Assembly: GCF_003931875.1 (NCBI RefSeq)
Contig: NZ_CP034245.1
Location: 1,860,001 to 1,924,000 of the forward strand
Source: Microbacterium sp. 10M-3C3
GTDB lineage: Bacteria; Actinomycetota; Actinomycetes; Actinomycetales; Microbacteriaceae
DNA: 64,000 nt
Direction: 5' to 3'
Shown piece by piece: positions 45,303 to 54,809 of the stretch. Below the pieces are notes generated by a model that searched no databases, was not told the origin of the DNA, and was given only the letters and a program-made list of their open reading frames with translations. Numbering within the stretch: position 1 is the stretch's first letter; each line of letters opens with the position of its first letter. Both the position numbers and the translations under genes were made by a program.

Positions 45303-45763
45303 CCGAAGATCTCGAGGTAACGCGATTCGCCGTAAACCGAGCCTCGGATCGCCGCAGCGAGATGGTCAGCCAGTGCCTCAGCCGCGATCTCGGTGTCCGA
45401 GTCCAGATCTCGCCGAGTGAGCAGCCGACGCCGAGTTCGGGCGGGGATGTCGGGAAGCAGGAAGTCTTCGGTCGAGCATTCGTCGTCTTCTCCATGCCCG
45501 AGGACCATGTGGGCGAACTCGTGCAGCACGAACTGCTGGCGATGGAGGACGGAGTCGCTGTGGGCGTGAAGGACGAAGTCTTCGCGCTCGGTGATGAGCC
45601 ATACCGCGCAGATGCCGTCGTGGTCGCCGAGATCTGCAAGTTCCACGATGCGGAGTGTGCGCCGGCGGTGATCCTGAATCGCCCCGACGAGATCGTCAAA
45701 GGTGAAGGTGCTACCCAGCGCAAGGTCTGCGACGGCCGTCGACACGGTCTGCTCGATATTCAC
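45299..45763 (-). CDS. ImmA/IrrE family metallopeptidase-like protein
   Basis: A 154-residue protein with the zincin motif HEFAHMVLGHGEDDE (HExxH plus downstream acidic residues, near residue 73) and a short helical C-terminus. ImmA/IrrE proteases cleave repressor partners to trigger phage, ICE or stress genes. No XRE-type repressor is encoded beside it, so its target is unclear. The GTG at 45763 has GGGAG seven bases upstream. Here and in relatives it precedes a MAB_1171c-type membrane protein. Confidence 0.82.
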   Translation of the reverse strand: MNIEQTVSTAVADLALGSTFTFDDLVGAIQDHRRRTLRIVELADLGDHDGICAVWLITEREDFVLHAHSDSVLHRQQFVLHEFAHMVLGHGEDDECSTEDFLLPDIPARTRRRLLTRRDLDSDTEIAAEALADHLAAAIRGSVYGESRYLEIFG

Positions 45764-45827
45764 GATGTCACTCCCGTCCGGGGAGCATGTGCCGGTGGGG
45801 GCCACAACGGACCGGCGAGGGCACTGC

Positions 45828-46640
45828 TCAGTGCTCAGTCTTCGGGTGGTCTTGACGCACGGCGCCGCTGCCGGTGCGCAACACGACCGTCCCGCTCACG
45901 GAGATCGTCATCCCGCTGGGACCGTCCTCGACGTCGCACATGCGGAGCGCGAGGCACTCGCCGATGCGCAGCGCGGTTCCGAGGAGTACTTCGATGATGT
46001 CGCGAACCTGACCGTCGGGCTTGGGTCCCTTTACGTCCAGTCCGGTCCGCCAGCGACTCGCGGCGTCGCGGATTGCGGTGATCTGGTCGAGAGTCAGCGC
46101 CTGCGGCTCACCCTTCGGCCGGCGCAACGGACTCGTCCCCTGCACCGGGTTCCGCGGGATGGCATCGTGCCGCAGCGCGAAACCGAACAGGAGATTGAGC
46201 ATGGTCCGCGAGTGCTTCGCTCGCGAGTATGACACAGCGCGCTCGGAGCGGAGGAACCACTCGACGCGGCCCGTGGTGATCTCGCCGAGCGTAAAGTGGC
46301 GGAACTGAGGCAGCACGTGGAGACGGAGATCGTCGCGGTAGTTCTCCTTTGTCCCGTCGGAAAGCTTCTGCAGCTCGAGGTCCTCGAGCCACAGGTCGGC
46401 GAGATCCTGGAAGGAGCTGGTGAGGTCGAGCAAGCCCCCGGTCCCGAAGCCTGGCCGCTCGAGTAGACGCTGCTTCAACCTCGCTCGAGCGGCCGACTCC
46501 GTACGTGCAGCACCCGTCACTCTGCGCAGACGCCCGTCGGCGTCGCGAACGCGCGCCAACGCTACGTACGTCGCGCCTCGCCTGGTCACGCTGATGGTTC
46601 CGTACGAGCCGATCAGTGTGCGTGGCCGCCCGCCGTTCAC
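45828..46640 (-). pseudogene. tyrosine site-specific integrase, C-terminally truncated
   Basis: The 270-residue product has an N-terminal AP2-like DNA-binding region (SYGTISVTRRGATYVALAR), a SAM-like core-binding domain (LADLWLEDLELQKLSDGTKENYR) and the first part of the catalytic domain, including the first catalytic Arg in TALRIGECLALR. The frame stops at HPKTEH, right where the family continues, so the second His-x-x-Arg box and the nucleophilic Tyr are missing. I find no further catalytic sequence downstream before the ImmA gene. Full-length relatives are about 380-400 residues. It overlaps the excisionase gene by four bases. Confidence 0.85.
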
Positions 46641-46870
46641 AACGCACCACCGGCGTGACGCTGCTCGTCGGCCAGCTCCATGCGGTGGACCCGGGCGTCG
46701 ATCTCGCTCTCGCGAAACCTCAGCTGCGTGCCGACACGAAACCCACGGGGGCCACGACCCTTGCTCCGCAGGTCGTAGGTCGTCTGCACGGAAACCTTGA
46801 GCTGCGCGGCAAGCTCAGCCAACGACACGTAGTTCCCGTGTCCCGACTCTGAGGTGCCAACACCGTCCAT
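46637..46870 (-). CDS. AlpA/excisionase-type helix-turn-helix protein
   Basis: The 77-residue product has a MerR-like HTH (NYVSLAELAAQLKVSVQTTYDLRSKGRGP) followed by RVGTQLRFRESEIDARV, the typical excisionase wing. The ATG at 46870 fits the family length; a longer start at 46978 would add 36 unrelated residues. It overlaps the integrase start by four bases (ATGA), the usual xis-int arrangement, and lies between the integrase and the right attachment repeat. Confidence 0.85.
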   Translation of the reverse strand: MDGVGTSESGHGNYVSLAELAAQLKVSVQTTYDLRSKGRGPRGFRVGTQLRFRESEIDARVHRMELADEQRHAGGAL

Positions 46871-46983
46871 ATAGCGAAGGTGCGCGGGCGGTGCCGCGTA
46901 CCTTCCAGATACTCCGAGAAGGTCCGAGAGCGCACTGCTGCGACCCGGCGAAGTGTCCAGTAAACGACGACCAAACATTTAAG

Positions 46984-46999
46984 CTCCCTGATCAGGGAG
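46984..46999. promoter_or_regulatory. perfect 16-bp palindrome between xis and tRNA-Ala copy 2
   Basis: CTCCCTGATCAGGGAG is self-complementary over all 16 bases. It lies 29 bases from the tRNA 3' end and 114 bases upstream of the excisionase start, and a T-rich stretch follows on the minus strand. It could be an operator for xis-int or a weak terminator for the tRNA. Confidence 0.45.
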
Positions 47000-47027
47000 T
47001 GAAGATTCGGGGCTTTACCGGGAGTTT

Positions 47028-47103
47028 TGGTGGACCTGAGGGGACTCGAACCCCTGACCCCCTGCATGCCATGCAGGTGCGCTACCAGCTGCGCCACAGG
47101 CCC
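47028..47103 (-). tRNA. tRNA-Ala (anticodon GGC), right copy, CCA encoded
   Basis: The 73 bases are identical to the left copy and are followed by an encoded CCA (76 bases total). Upstream DNA (minus strand, above 47103) is chromosomal and leads to the VOC and rsfS genes, so this copy keeps the native promoter side and is probably the expressed tRNA. The 3' end and beyond belong to the element. Confidence 0.95.
47029..47103. repeat. right attachment repeat (75 bp, identical to 18925-18999)
   Basis: Second copy of the 75-bp direct repeat. The distance between copies is 28,104 bases. It lies directly beside the excisionase and integrase genes. Confidence 0.88.
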
Positions 47104-47215
47104 TGACGTCGCCTCACGAGGCAACCCCCCAAGACTACTACATGCCGCGAGTGCGAACGAAACCGTGGCGGCGTCCGGGGGTGTCGCTAGGGTCGGCGCT
47201 GGAGAGGAGACGACG

Positions 47216-47650
47216 ATGCCCACACTCGGCAACATCGTGATCTACGCCGACGACCCGCCCCGCCTCGCGCGCTTCTGGTCGGACGTCTTCGGATACCCCT
47301 ACACGGAGTACGAGGGCGACCTGAAAGAGCAGCTGCTGGCGTCGGGACTCACCGAGAGAGATCTGCCCCATCGCGGGCTCGCGGAGGACCCGGCGGGACG
47401 AGGACCGAGGCTGTTCTTCCACCATGCCGACGGTCCCAAGCGCGGGCGAAATCGCGTGCACATCGACGTCACCGCCGACCGGCCTGACGGCGAGATGCAC
47501 ATCGCACCCGAGGCACTCGACGCCGAGAAAGACCGTCTCGTGGCGCTGGGAGCGGAGGTCGTCCGCCTCGTCGAGCAGACCTGGGGCCCGTGGCCCGAGC
47601 GCTACTGGCAGCTGCGCGACCCCGAGGGCAACGAGTTCTGCCTGCAGTGA
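47216..47650 (+). CDS. VOC family protein (glyoxalase-like)
   Basis: The 144-residue product has the vicinal-oxygen-chelate fold: NIVIYADDPPRLARFWSDVFGY at the start, VHIDVTAD in the middle and WQLRDPEGNEFCLQ at the end. His and Glu ligands of one metal site are recognisable (NRVHID, GNEFC). Substrate unknown. The ATG has GGAGAGGAG eight bases upstream and a TAGGGT -10 box at 47188-47193. It converges with rsfS. Confidence 0.88.
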   Translation: MPTLGNIVIYADDPPRLARFWSDVFGYPYTEYEGDLKEQLLASGLTERDLPHRGLAEDPAGRGPRLFFHHADGPKRGRNRVHIDVTADRPDGEMHIAPEALDAEKDRLVALGAEVVRLVEQTWGPWPERYWQLRDPEGNEFCLQ

Positions 47651-47651
47651 C

Positions 47652-48023
47652 TCACTCCGCGTGGGCGGGCAGATCGATCGGGACGACGGGGCAATCCTTC
47701 CAGAGGCGCTCGAGACCGTAGAACACGCGCTCCTGCTCGTGGAAGACGTGGACGACGAGGTCGCCGAAATCCAGGAGGATCCAGCGCGACTCCTCGCGGC
47801 CCTCGCGTCGCAGGCGCTTGTGCCCGGCCTCGAGCAGCTTCTCCTCGATCTCGTCGGCGATCGCGGCGACATTGCGCTCGTTGCGCCCGGTGACGAGCAG
47901 GAAGATGTCGACCAGCGGCAGGGGCTCTGAGACGTCGAGGGCCAGGAGATCCTCCCCGCCCTTGGCATCGGCCGCGCGCGCGGCGATCTGCAGCTGGTCC
48001 CGCGACGTCGCAGATGCGGTCAT
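47652..48023 (-). CDS. rsfS: ribosomal silencing factor RsfS
   Basis: A 123-residue protein with VDIFLLVTGRNERNVAAIADEIE and WILLDFGDLVVHVFHEQERVFYGLERLW, the two family signatures. RsfS binds L14 on the 50S subunit and blocks subunit joining under starvation. The start overlaps the upstream gene by four bases; nadD-(unknown)-rsfS is a typical actinobacterial order. Confidence 0.96.
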   Translation of the reverse strand: MTASATSRDQLQIAARAADAKGGEDLLALDVSEPLPLVDIFLLVTGRNERNVAAIADEIEEKLLEAGHKRLRREGREESRWILLDFGDLVVHVFHEQERVFYGLERLWKDCPVVPIDLPAHAE

Positions 48024-49120
48024 GAGAAGACTCCCGTGGTGACGGCCAGGATGAGCACGCCCACGAGCGCCACCGCGAGCGCGCCCGCCGTGATCACCAG
48101 GGCGAGCATGAGCTTGTTGCCCTTCTCGGGCGCCGGCGGGCGGATGATCTCCTCCCCGGCGTTGCGGGCGGTGCTGATCGCCGCCGACGCGGCGATCGGC
48201 GTCGGCGACGAGGACGGCGGCAGCTCGCCGTCGATGAGGGCGGCGTCCAGCTCCTTGCCGTCGGCCGCGCCTTCAGCGTGCCCGAGCGAGCCGAAGCCGG
48301 CGGGCAGGTCCAGCGACCCCGTGATGAGCACTTCGCCCGTCGCGGTGAGGGGGCCGAGCGGCGCCGCGGTCGGCGTCTGGGACAGGATCAGCGCGTTGGG
48401 CGTGGCGACCGAGCCGGTCGCCGAGGTGCTGCGCGCGATCAGCTGGTCGAACGACGGCGGGATGGACACCGGCGGCGTGTCCCCCGACAGCAGACCCGAG
48501 CCGAGCTCCGGGTTCACCTCGCGCGGCTCGGGCTCCTCGTCCTCGGAGACGGGCGCGTCGGCCTCGGGCTCCGCGGCCGACGGCTCGCTGTCGGCCGCGT
48601 CGACGACCTCAGCCTCCACGACCGCCGCGTCGGCCGGCGCCTCCGCGGCCGTCTCAGCCGGCTGCTCTACCTCCCGCAGCGATTCCAGCTCCGTCGCGCC
48701 GTCTTCCGGCGTGGGCTCCGCGGCAGGCACGTCGGCGGCGGGCGCCTGGGTCGCGGGGGCGACGGCGCCCGCTGCGGCCGACGGAACCGCGTCGGACTGG
48801 ATGACGGGGATCGACGCGGTGCGGATGCGCTCCTGCGCGCGCGCCTGACGACGCGTCAGCGGCGACATGCCCAGATCGATGTCGCCGTCCGCCATCGGAG
48901 GCGGCGCCACCGGTGCGGGAGCCGCCGCACGGGGCAGCGGCGCCGCGACCGGAGCCTCTTCGCCGGGCGGCGCCGCGGGAGCTTCCGCCTCGGGGGCCGG
49001 GGCGGATGCGGCGGCCTCGACATCGGCGGGGGTGATGACCGGGTTCGCTCCGGTGGCGCGGATCTCGCGCAGCCGGCGACGGGTCAGCGGAGTCGTGGGG
49101 GGCTGATCTGGTGTGCTCAT
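48020..49120 (-). CDS. Ala/Pro/Glu-rich protein with C-terminal membrane helix
   Basis: The 366-residue product starts [20 protein letters not shown]. It has a repeated LTRRxxR(x)xR element (residues about 12-20 and about 87-95), each followed by a TGANPVI or ASIPVI phrase. A long acidic Ala/Pro/Glu-rich disordered region is next, then a globular-looking [26 protein letters not shown] segment. One C-terminal helix ([25 protein letters not shown]) follows. It seems tail-anchored, with most of the chain in the cytosol. The family recurs between nadD and rsfS in Microbacteriaceae, as I recall; function unknown. Both ends overlap neighbours. Confidence 0.8.
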   Translation of the reverse strand: MSTPDQPPTTPLTRRRLREIRATGANPVITPADVEAAASAPAPEAEAPAAPPGEEAPVAAPLPRAAAPAPVAPPPMADGDIDLGMSPLTRRQARAQERIRTASIPVIQSDAVPSAAAGAVAPATQAPAADVPAAEPTPEDGATELESLREVEQPAETAAEAPADAAVVEAEVVDAADSEPSAAEPEADAPVSEDEEPEPREVNPELGSGLLSGDTPPVSIPPSFDQLIARSTSATGSVATPNALILSQTPTAAPLGPLTATGEVLITGSLDLPAGFGSLGHAEGAADGKELDAALIDGELPPSSSPTPIAASAAISTARNAGEEIIRPPAPEKGNKLMLALVITAGALAVALVGVLILAVTTGVFS

Positions 49121-49713
49121 GCCTTGCTCCGGTAGAGGTGGTGTTTTGCGATGTACTGGACGACGCCGTCGGGCACGAGGTACCAGACCGGGTCGCCCTG
49201 ACGGACGCGTTCGCGACAGTCGGTGGACGAGATGGCCAGCGCCGGGATCTGCAGCTGGCTGACGTCGGCGGTCGGGAGACCGTCGGTGCTCAGCACGTGC
49301 CCTGGCCGGGAGACCGCCACGAAGTGGGCGAGGTCCCACAGTTCATCATGGTCCCTCCAACTGAGAATCTGCGCTACGGCATCCGCTCCCGTGATGAAGA
49401 AGAAGTCGGCGTGCGGCCGCTGCTTCTTCAGGTCGCGCAGCGTGTCGATCGTGTAGGTCACGCCCTCGCGGTCGATGTCGACGCGACTGACCGTGAACTG
49501 CGGGTTGGAGGCCGTCGCGATGACGGTCATGAGGTAGCGGTGCTCGCTCCACGTCACGTCGGACTTCTGCCACGGCTGACCCGTCGGCACGAAGACGACC
49601 TCGTCGAGATCGAAGCTGTGCGCGACTTCGCTGGCCGCCACGAGGTGCCCGTGATGGATGGGATCGAACGTCCCGCCCATGACGCCGATCCGCGGAGCGC
49701 GCTCCCCCGACAT
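49117..49713 (-). CDS. nadD: nicotinate-nucleotide adenylyltransferase
   Basis: The 198-residue enzyme makes nicotinic acid adenine dinucleotide in NAD synthesis. It shows [12 protein letters not shown] (ATP-binding loop and HxGH), [23 protein letters not shown] and the nucleotide-binding [10 protein letters not shown] (ISSTxxR). Normal length. The last bases overlap the next gene's start. Confidence 0.96.
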   Translation of the reverse strand: MSGERAPRIGVMGGTFDPIHHGHLVAASEVAHSFDLDEVVFVPTGQPWQKSDVTWSEHRYLMTVIATASNPQFTVSRVDIDREGVTYTIDTLRDLKKQRPHADFFFITGADAVAQILSWRDHDELWDLAHFVAVSRPGHVLSTDGLPTADVSQLQIPALAISSTDCRERVRQGDPVWYLVPDGVVQYIAKHHLYRSKA

Positions 49714-49721
49714 CCAGTGGC

Positions 49722-49946
49722 CTAGTGGCCGTGGCCTTCCGACGTCGGCGCCGGGTGCGTGCGGGCGTACGCCTCGGCCTTGCGCGCGTGACGGTTCGCG
49801 ACGTTGCGGTACGACAGCGTCACGAGCGCGAGCGCGGCGAAGACCACGAGCGCGACCACGCCGAATCCGACCGTCTCGAGCTGCACGTTGCCGCGTTGCT
49901 CCGCCTCCTCGGCGGCGAGAGCGATCAGCGTGGCGGCGGTGGTCAT
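49722..49946 (-). CDS. small single-helix membrane protein
   Basis: A 74-residue protein with one helix ([21 protein letters not shown], residues about 27-47) and a His-ending tail (TSEGHGH). It sits between proA and nadD, eight bases before nadD. No family recognised; conserved small proteins at this place occur in related genomes, as I recall. Confidence 0.75.
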   Translation of the reverse strand: MTTAATLIALAAEEAEQRGNVQLETVGFGVVALVVFAALALVTLSYRNVANRHARKAEAYARTHPAPTSEGHGH

Positions 49947-49994
49947 TCGGTCTCCGTTCGAAAAGAGCGCGGGCGCTCTGTCATTTTAGTGCGG

Positions 49995-51254
49995 TCAGGC
50001 CCGGATCTGCCCGGCGCCGCGCGCGAGCCACTTCGTGCTCGTGAGCTCGGCGAGACCCATCGGGCCGCGCGCGTGCAGCTTCTGTGTTGAGATGCCGACC
50101 TCGGCGCCGAAGCCGAACTCCCCGCCGTCGGTGAAGCGCGTGGAGGCGTTCACCATCACGACGGCGGAATCGACCTCCGCGAGGAAGCGGTCGGCATTGC
50201 CGGCGTCCTCCGTGATGATGGACTCGGTGTGATGCGTCGAGTAGCGACGGATGTGGGCCAGCGCGTCGTCGAGGTCGGCGACAACGCGGACGGCGACGTC
50301 AAGGCTCAAGTACTCCGTCGCCCAGTCGTCCTCGGTCGCCGGGACGACGTCGGCGCCGAAGCGCGCGACGGTGTCGTCCCCGTGGACGGTGACGCCGGCA
50401 CGGCCGAGGTCGTCGAGGAGGCCGGGCAGCACGCGCTCGGCGGCGTCGCGGTGCACGAGCACCGTCTCGACGGCGTTGCACACGCTCGGCCGCTGCGCCT
50501 TGGCGTTGACGACGATCTCGCGTGTCCAATCCTCGCGGGCCGTCGCGTCCACGACGATGTGCACGACGCCGGCGCCGGTCTCGATGACGGGCACGAGGCT
50601 CTCGGTCACGACGGTCTGGATGAGACCGGCGCTGCCGCGCGGCACGAGCACGTCGACGAGGCCGCGCGCCTGCATGAGCTCGCGGGCTCCCTCGCGGCCG
50701 AACTCGTCGACCGTCTGGACGGCTTCGGGATCGATCCCCTCGGCGGCCAGGGCGTCGCGGATGCTGGCCACGAGGGCCGCGTTGGTGCGCTCGGCGGCCG
50801 ATCCGCCGCGCAGCACGACGGCGTTGCCCGAGCGCAGGGCCAGCGCGGCGATGTCGACCGTCACATTCGGGCGGGCTTCGTAGATCGACCCGACGACGCC
50901 GAACGGCACCGACACCTTCTGCAGCCGCAGTCCGTTGGGCAGGGTGCGCTCGTCGAGCACGCGGCCGACGGGATCGGGCAGTTCTGCGACGTCGCGTACG
51001 GCCGATGCCAGGGCGGCGATGCGGGGGGCGTCCAGGCGCAGCCGGTCCAGGAGTGCGGCGCCGATTCCCTCGGCCTCGCCTCGCCCCAGGTCGCCGGCGT
51101 TGGCCTCGGCGATGACGGCGGAATCGGCGTCGATCCGGTCGGCGACGGCGCGCAGCATCCGGGTCTTGGCGGCCGCGTCGAGCAGGCCGATCGAGCGCGA
51201 CGCCTCGCGCGCGCGCTCCATGCGCTCGCGCGCCGAGAGCAGCACCGTGGTCAT
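49995..51254 (-). CDS. proA: glutamate-5-semialdehyde dehydrogenase
   Basis: A 419-residue aldehyde-dehydrogenase-fold enzyme that reduces gamma-glutamyl phosphate to glutamate semialdehyde in proline synthesis. The catalytic Cys lies in RPSVCNAVETVLVH near residue 263. Other family segments are GVVGSIYEARPNVT and HHTESIITED. It starts four bases after the proB stop, so the two are cotranslated in effect. Confidence 0.97.
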   Translation of the reverse strand: MTTVLLSARERMERAREASRSIGLLDAAAKTRMLRAVADRIDADSAVIAEANAGDLGRGEAEGIGAALLDRLRLDAPRIAALASAVRDVAELPDPVGRVLDERTLPNGLRLQKVSVPFGVVGSIYEARPNVTVDIAALALRSGNAVVLRGGSAAERTNAALVASIRDALAAEGIDPEAVQTVDEFGREGARELMQARGLVDVLVPRGSAGLIQTVVTESLVPVIETGAGVVHIVVDATAREDWTREIVVNAKAQRPSVCNAVETVLVHRDAAERVLPGLLDDLGRAGVTVHGDDTVARFGADVVPATEDDWATEYLSLDVAVRVVADLDDALAHIRRYSTHHTESIITEDAGNADRFLAEVDSAVVMVNASTRFTDGGEFGFGAEVGISTQKLHARGPMGLAELTSTKWLARGAGQIRA

Positions 51255-51258
51255 CCGG

Positions 51259-53717
<2,459 letters not shown>

Positions 53718-53975
53718 TCACTCCGCCGCGGCGACGATGTTGACGACCTTGCGGCCGCCCTTGCTGCCGAACTCGACGGCGCCGGCCGCGAGCGCGAACA
53801 GCGTGTCGTCGCCACCGCGACCGACGTTGGCGCCGGGGTGGAAGTGGGTGCCGCGCTGACGGACGATGATCTCGCCCGCGTTGACGACCTGGCCGCCGAA
53901 GCGCTTCACACCCAGTCGCTGGGCGTTGGAGTCACGGCCGTTGCGGGTGGAGCTTGCGCCCTTCTTGTGTGCCAT
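53718..53975 (-). CDS. rpmA: 50S ribosomal protein L27
   Basis: An 85-residue protein with [20 protein letters not shown] and VKRFGGQ at the start, the unmodified (uncleaved) form of L27, and the usual [13 protein letters not shown] segment. L27's N-terminus reaches the peptidyl-transferase centre. It starts 17 bases after rplU. Confidence 0.98.
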   Translation of the reverse strand: MAHKKGASSTRNGRDSNAQRLGVKRFGGQVVNAGEIIVRQRGTHFHPGANVGRGGDDTLFALAAGAVEFGSKGGRKVVNIVAAAE

Positions 53976-53992
53976 CTCTGCGTCTCCCTGGC

Positions 53993-54301
53993 TTACTTGA
54001 TGCCGGTGATCTTGACGCGCGTGAGGTCCTGGCGGTGCCCCTGGCGCTTCTTGTAGCCGGTCTTGTTCTTGAACTTCTGGATCACGATCTTGGGGCCGCG
54101 CTCCTCGCCGAGCACCTCGGCGGTGACGGACACCTTCGCGAGCTTGTCGGCGTCGGTCGTGACGGTGTCGCCGTCGACGAACAGCACGACGGGCAGCTGG
54201 ATGCTGTCGCCGACCTTCGCCTGCTGGCGGTCGAGAACGACGACCGTGCCGACCTCGACCTTCTCCTGCCGGCCACCGGCGCGCACAACTGCGTAAACCA
54301 C
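53993..54301 (-). CDS. rplU: 50S ribosomal protein L21
   Basis: The 102-residue protein begins [18 protein letters not shown] and ends [22 protein letters not shown], the L21 signature. The GTG at 54301 is chosen by family length; the frame extends upstream into the leader without meaning. First gene of the rplU-rpmA-obg group. The leader of about 127 bases begins from the promoter at 54435-54463. Confidence 0.97.
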   Translation of the reverse strand: MVYAVVRAGGRQEKVEVGTVVVLDRQQAKVGDSIQLPVVLFVDGDTVTTDADKLAKVSVTAEVLGEERGPKIVIQKFKNKTGYKKRQGHRQDLTRVKITGIK

Positions 54302-54434
54302 TTCACACCTGTTTCGTTCGGGAGCGCACGGCTCCGGTTGTCTGATGACGGAAGTCTCGGTGCGAACCGATCGCCTCGCGATCTGGCCGTCGCGGAGGCT
54401 CCGGCGTCCTGGGGACGCGGCGCACCAAAGAGCG

Positions 54435-54463
54435 AGTTTACCCGATGGCGGGGAGATGGGCAA
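54435..54463 (-). promoter_or_regulatory. sigma-A-type promoter of rplU-rpmA
   Basis: On the minus strand TTGCCC, 17 bases, TAAACT. The start site would be near 54428, giving a 127-base leader before rplU that could hold an L21 autoregulatory structure. Confidence 0.65.
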
Positions 54464-54511
54464 AGCGACGCGGCACGGGCGCCGATCGGCCCCGCCGCAT
54501 CCGTCCGCTCC

Positions 54512-54517
54512 TAGGAT
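54512..54517 (+). promoter_or_regulatory. -10 box for leaderless DUF4031 gene
   Basis: TAGGAT, then seven bases, then ATG at 54525. Confidence 0.55.
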
Positions 54518-54524
54518 CGCACGC

Positions 54525-54791
54525 ATGGCGATCCTCATCGACGACCCCCGCTGGCCGGCCCACGGCCGGCTGTGGGCGCACCTCGTGAGCGACGCCGACC
54601 TCGACGAGCTCCACGCCTTCGCCGCGTCCAACGGCATCCCCCGCCGCGGGTTCGACCGCGACCACTACGACGTGCCGGAAGACGCGCACGCGCGCCTCGT
54701 GGCCGCCGGCGCGACGCACGTGAGCGGACACGAGCTCGTGCGCCGGCTCATCGCCTCCGGGCTGCGCGTGCGCGCGCGCGACCGCCGCTGA
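54525..54791 (+). CDS. DUF4031 domain protein
   Basis: An 88-residue product. It begins [20 protein letters not shown] and has [21 protein letters not shown], the DUF4031 signature, and an Arg-rich end. Conserved Asp and His residues suggest a small catalytic or nucleotide-binding fold, but no function is known. Leaderless start. It is convergent with rne, 18 bases between stops. Confidence 0.88.
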   Translation: MAILIDDPRWPAHGRLWAHLVSDADLDELHAFAASNGIPRRGFDRDHYDVPEDAHARLVAAGATHVSGHELVRRLIASGLRVRARDRR

Positions 54792-54809
54792 CGGGGCCCG
54801 CCCGCCTGC

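Noticed and set aside
46871..46978. Longer excisionase gene starting at 46978
   Set aside because: The extra 36 residues have no similarity to excisionases; the ATG at 46870 gives the family length.
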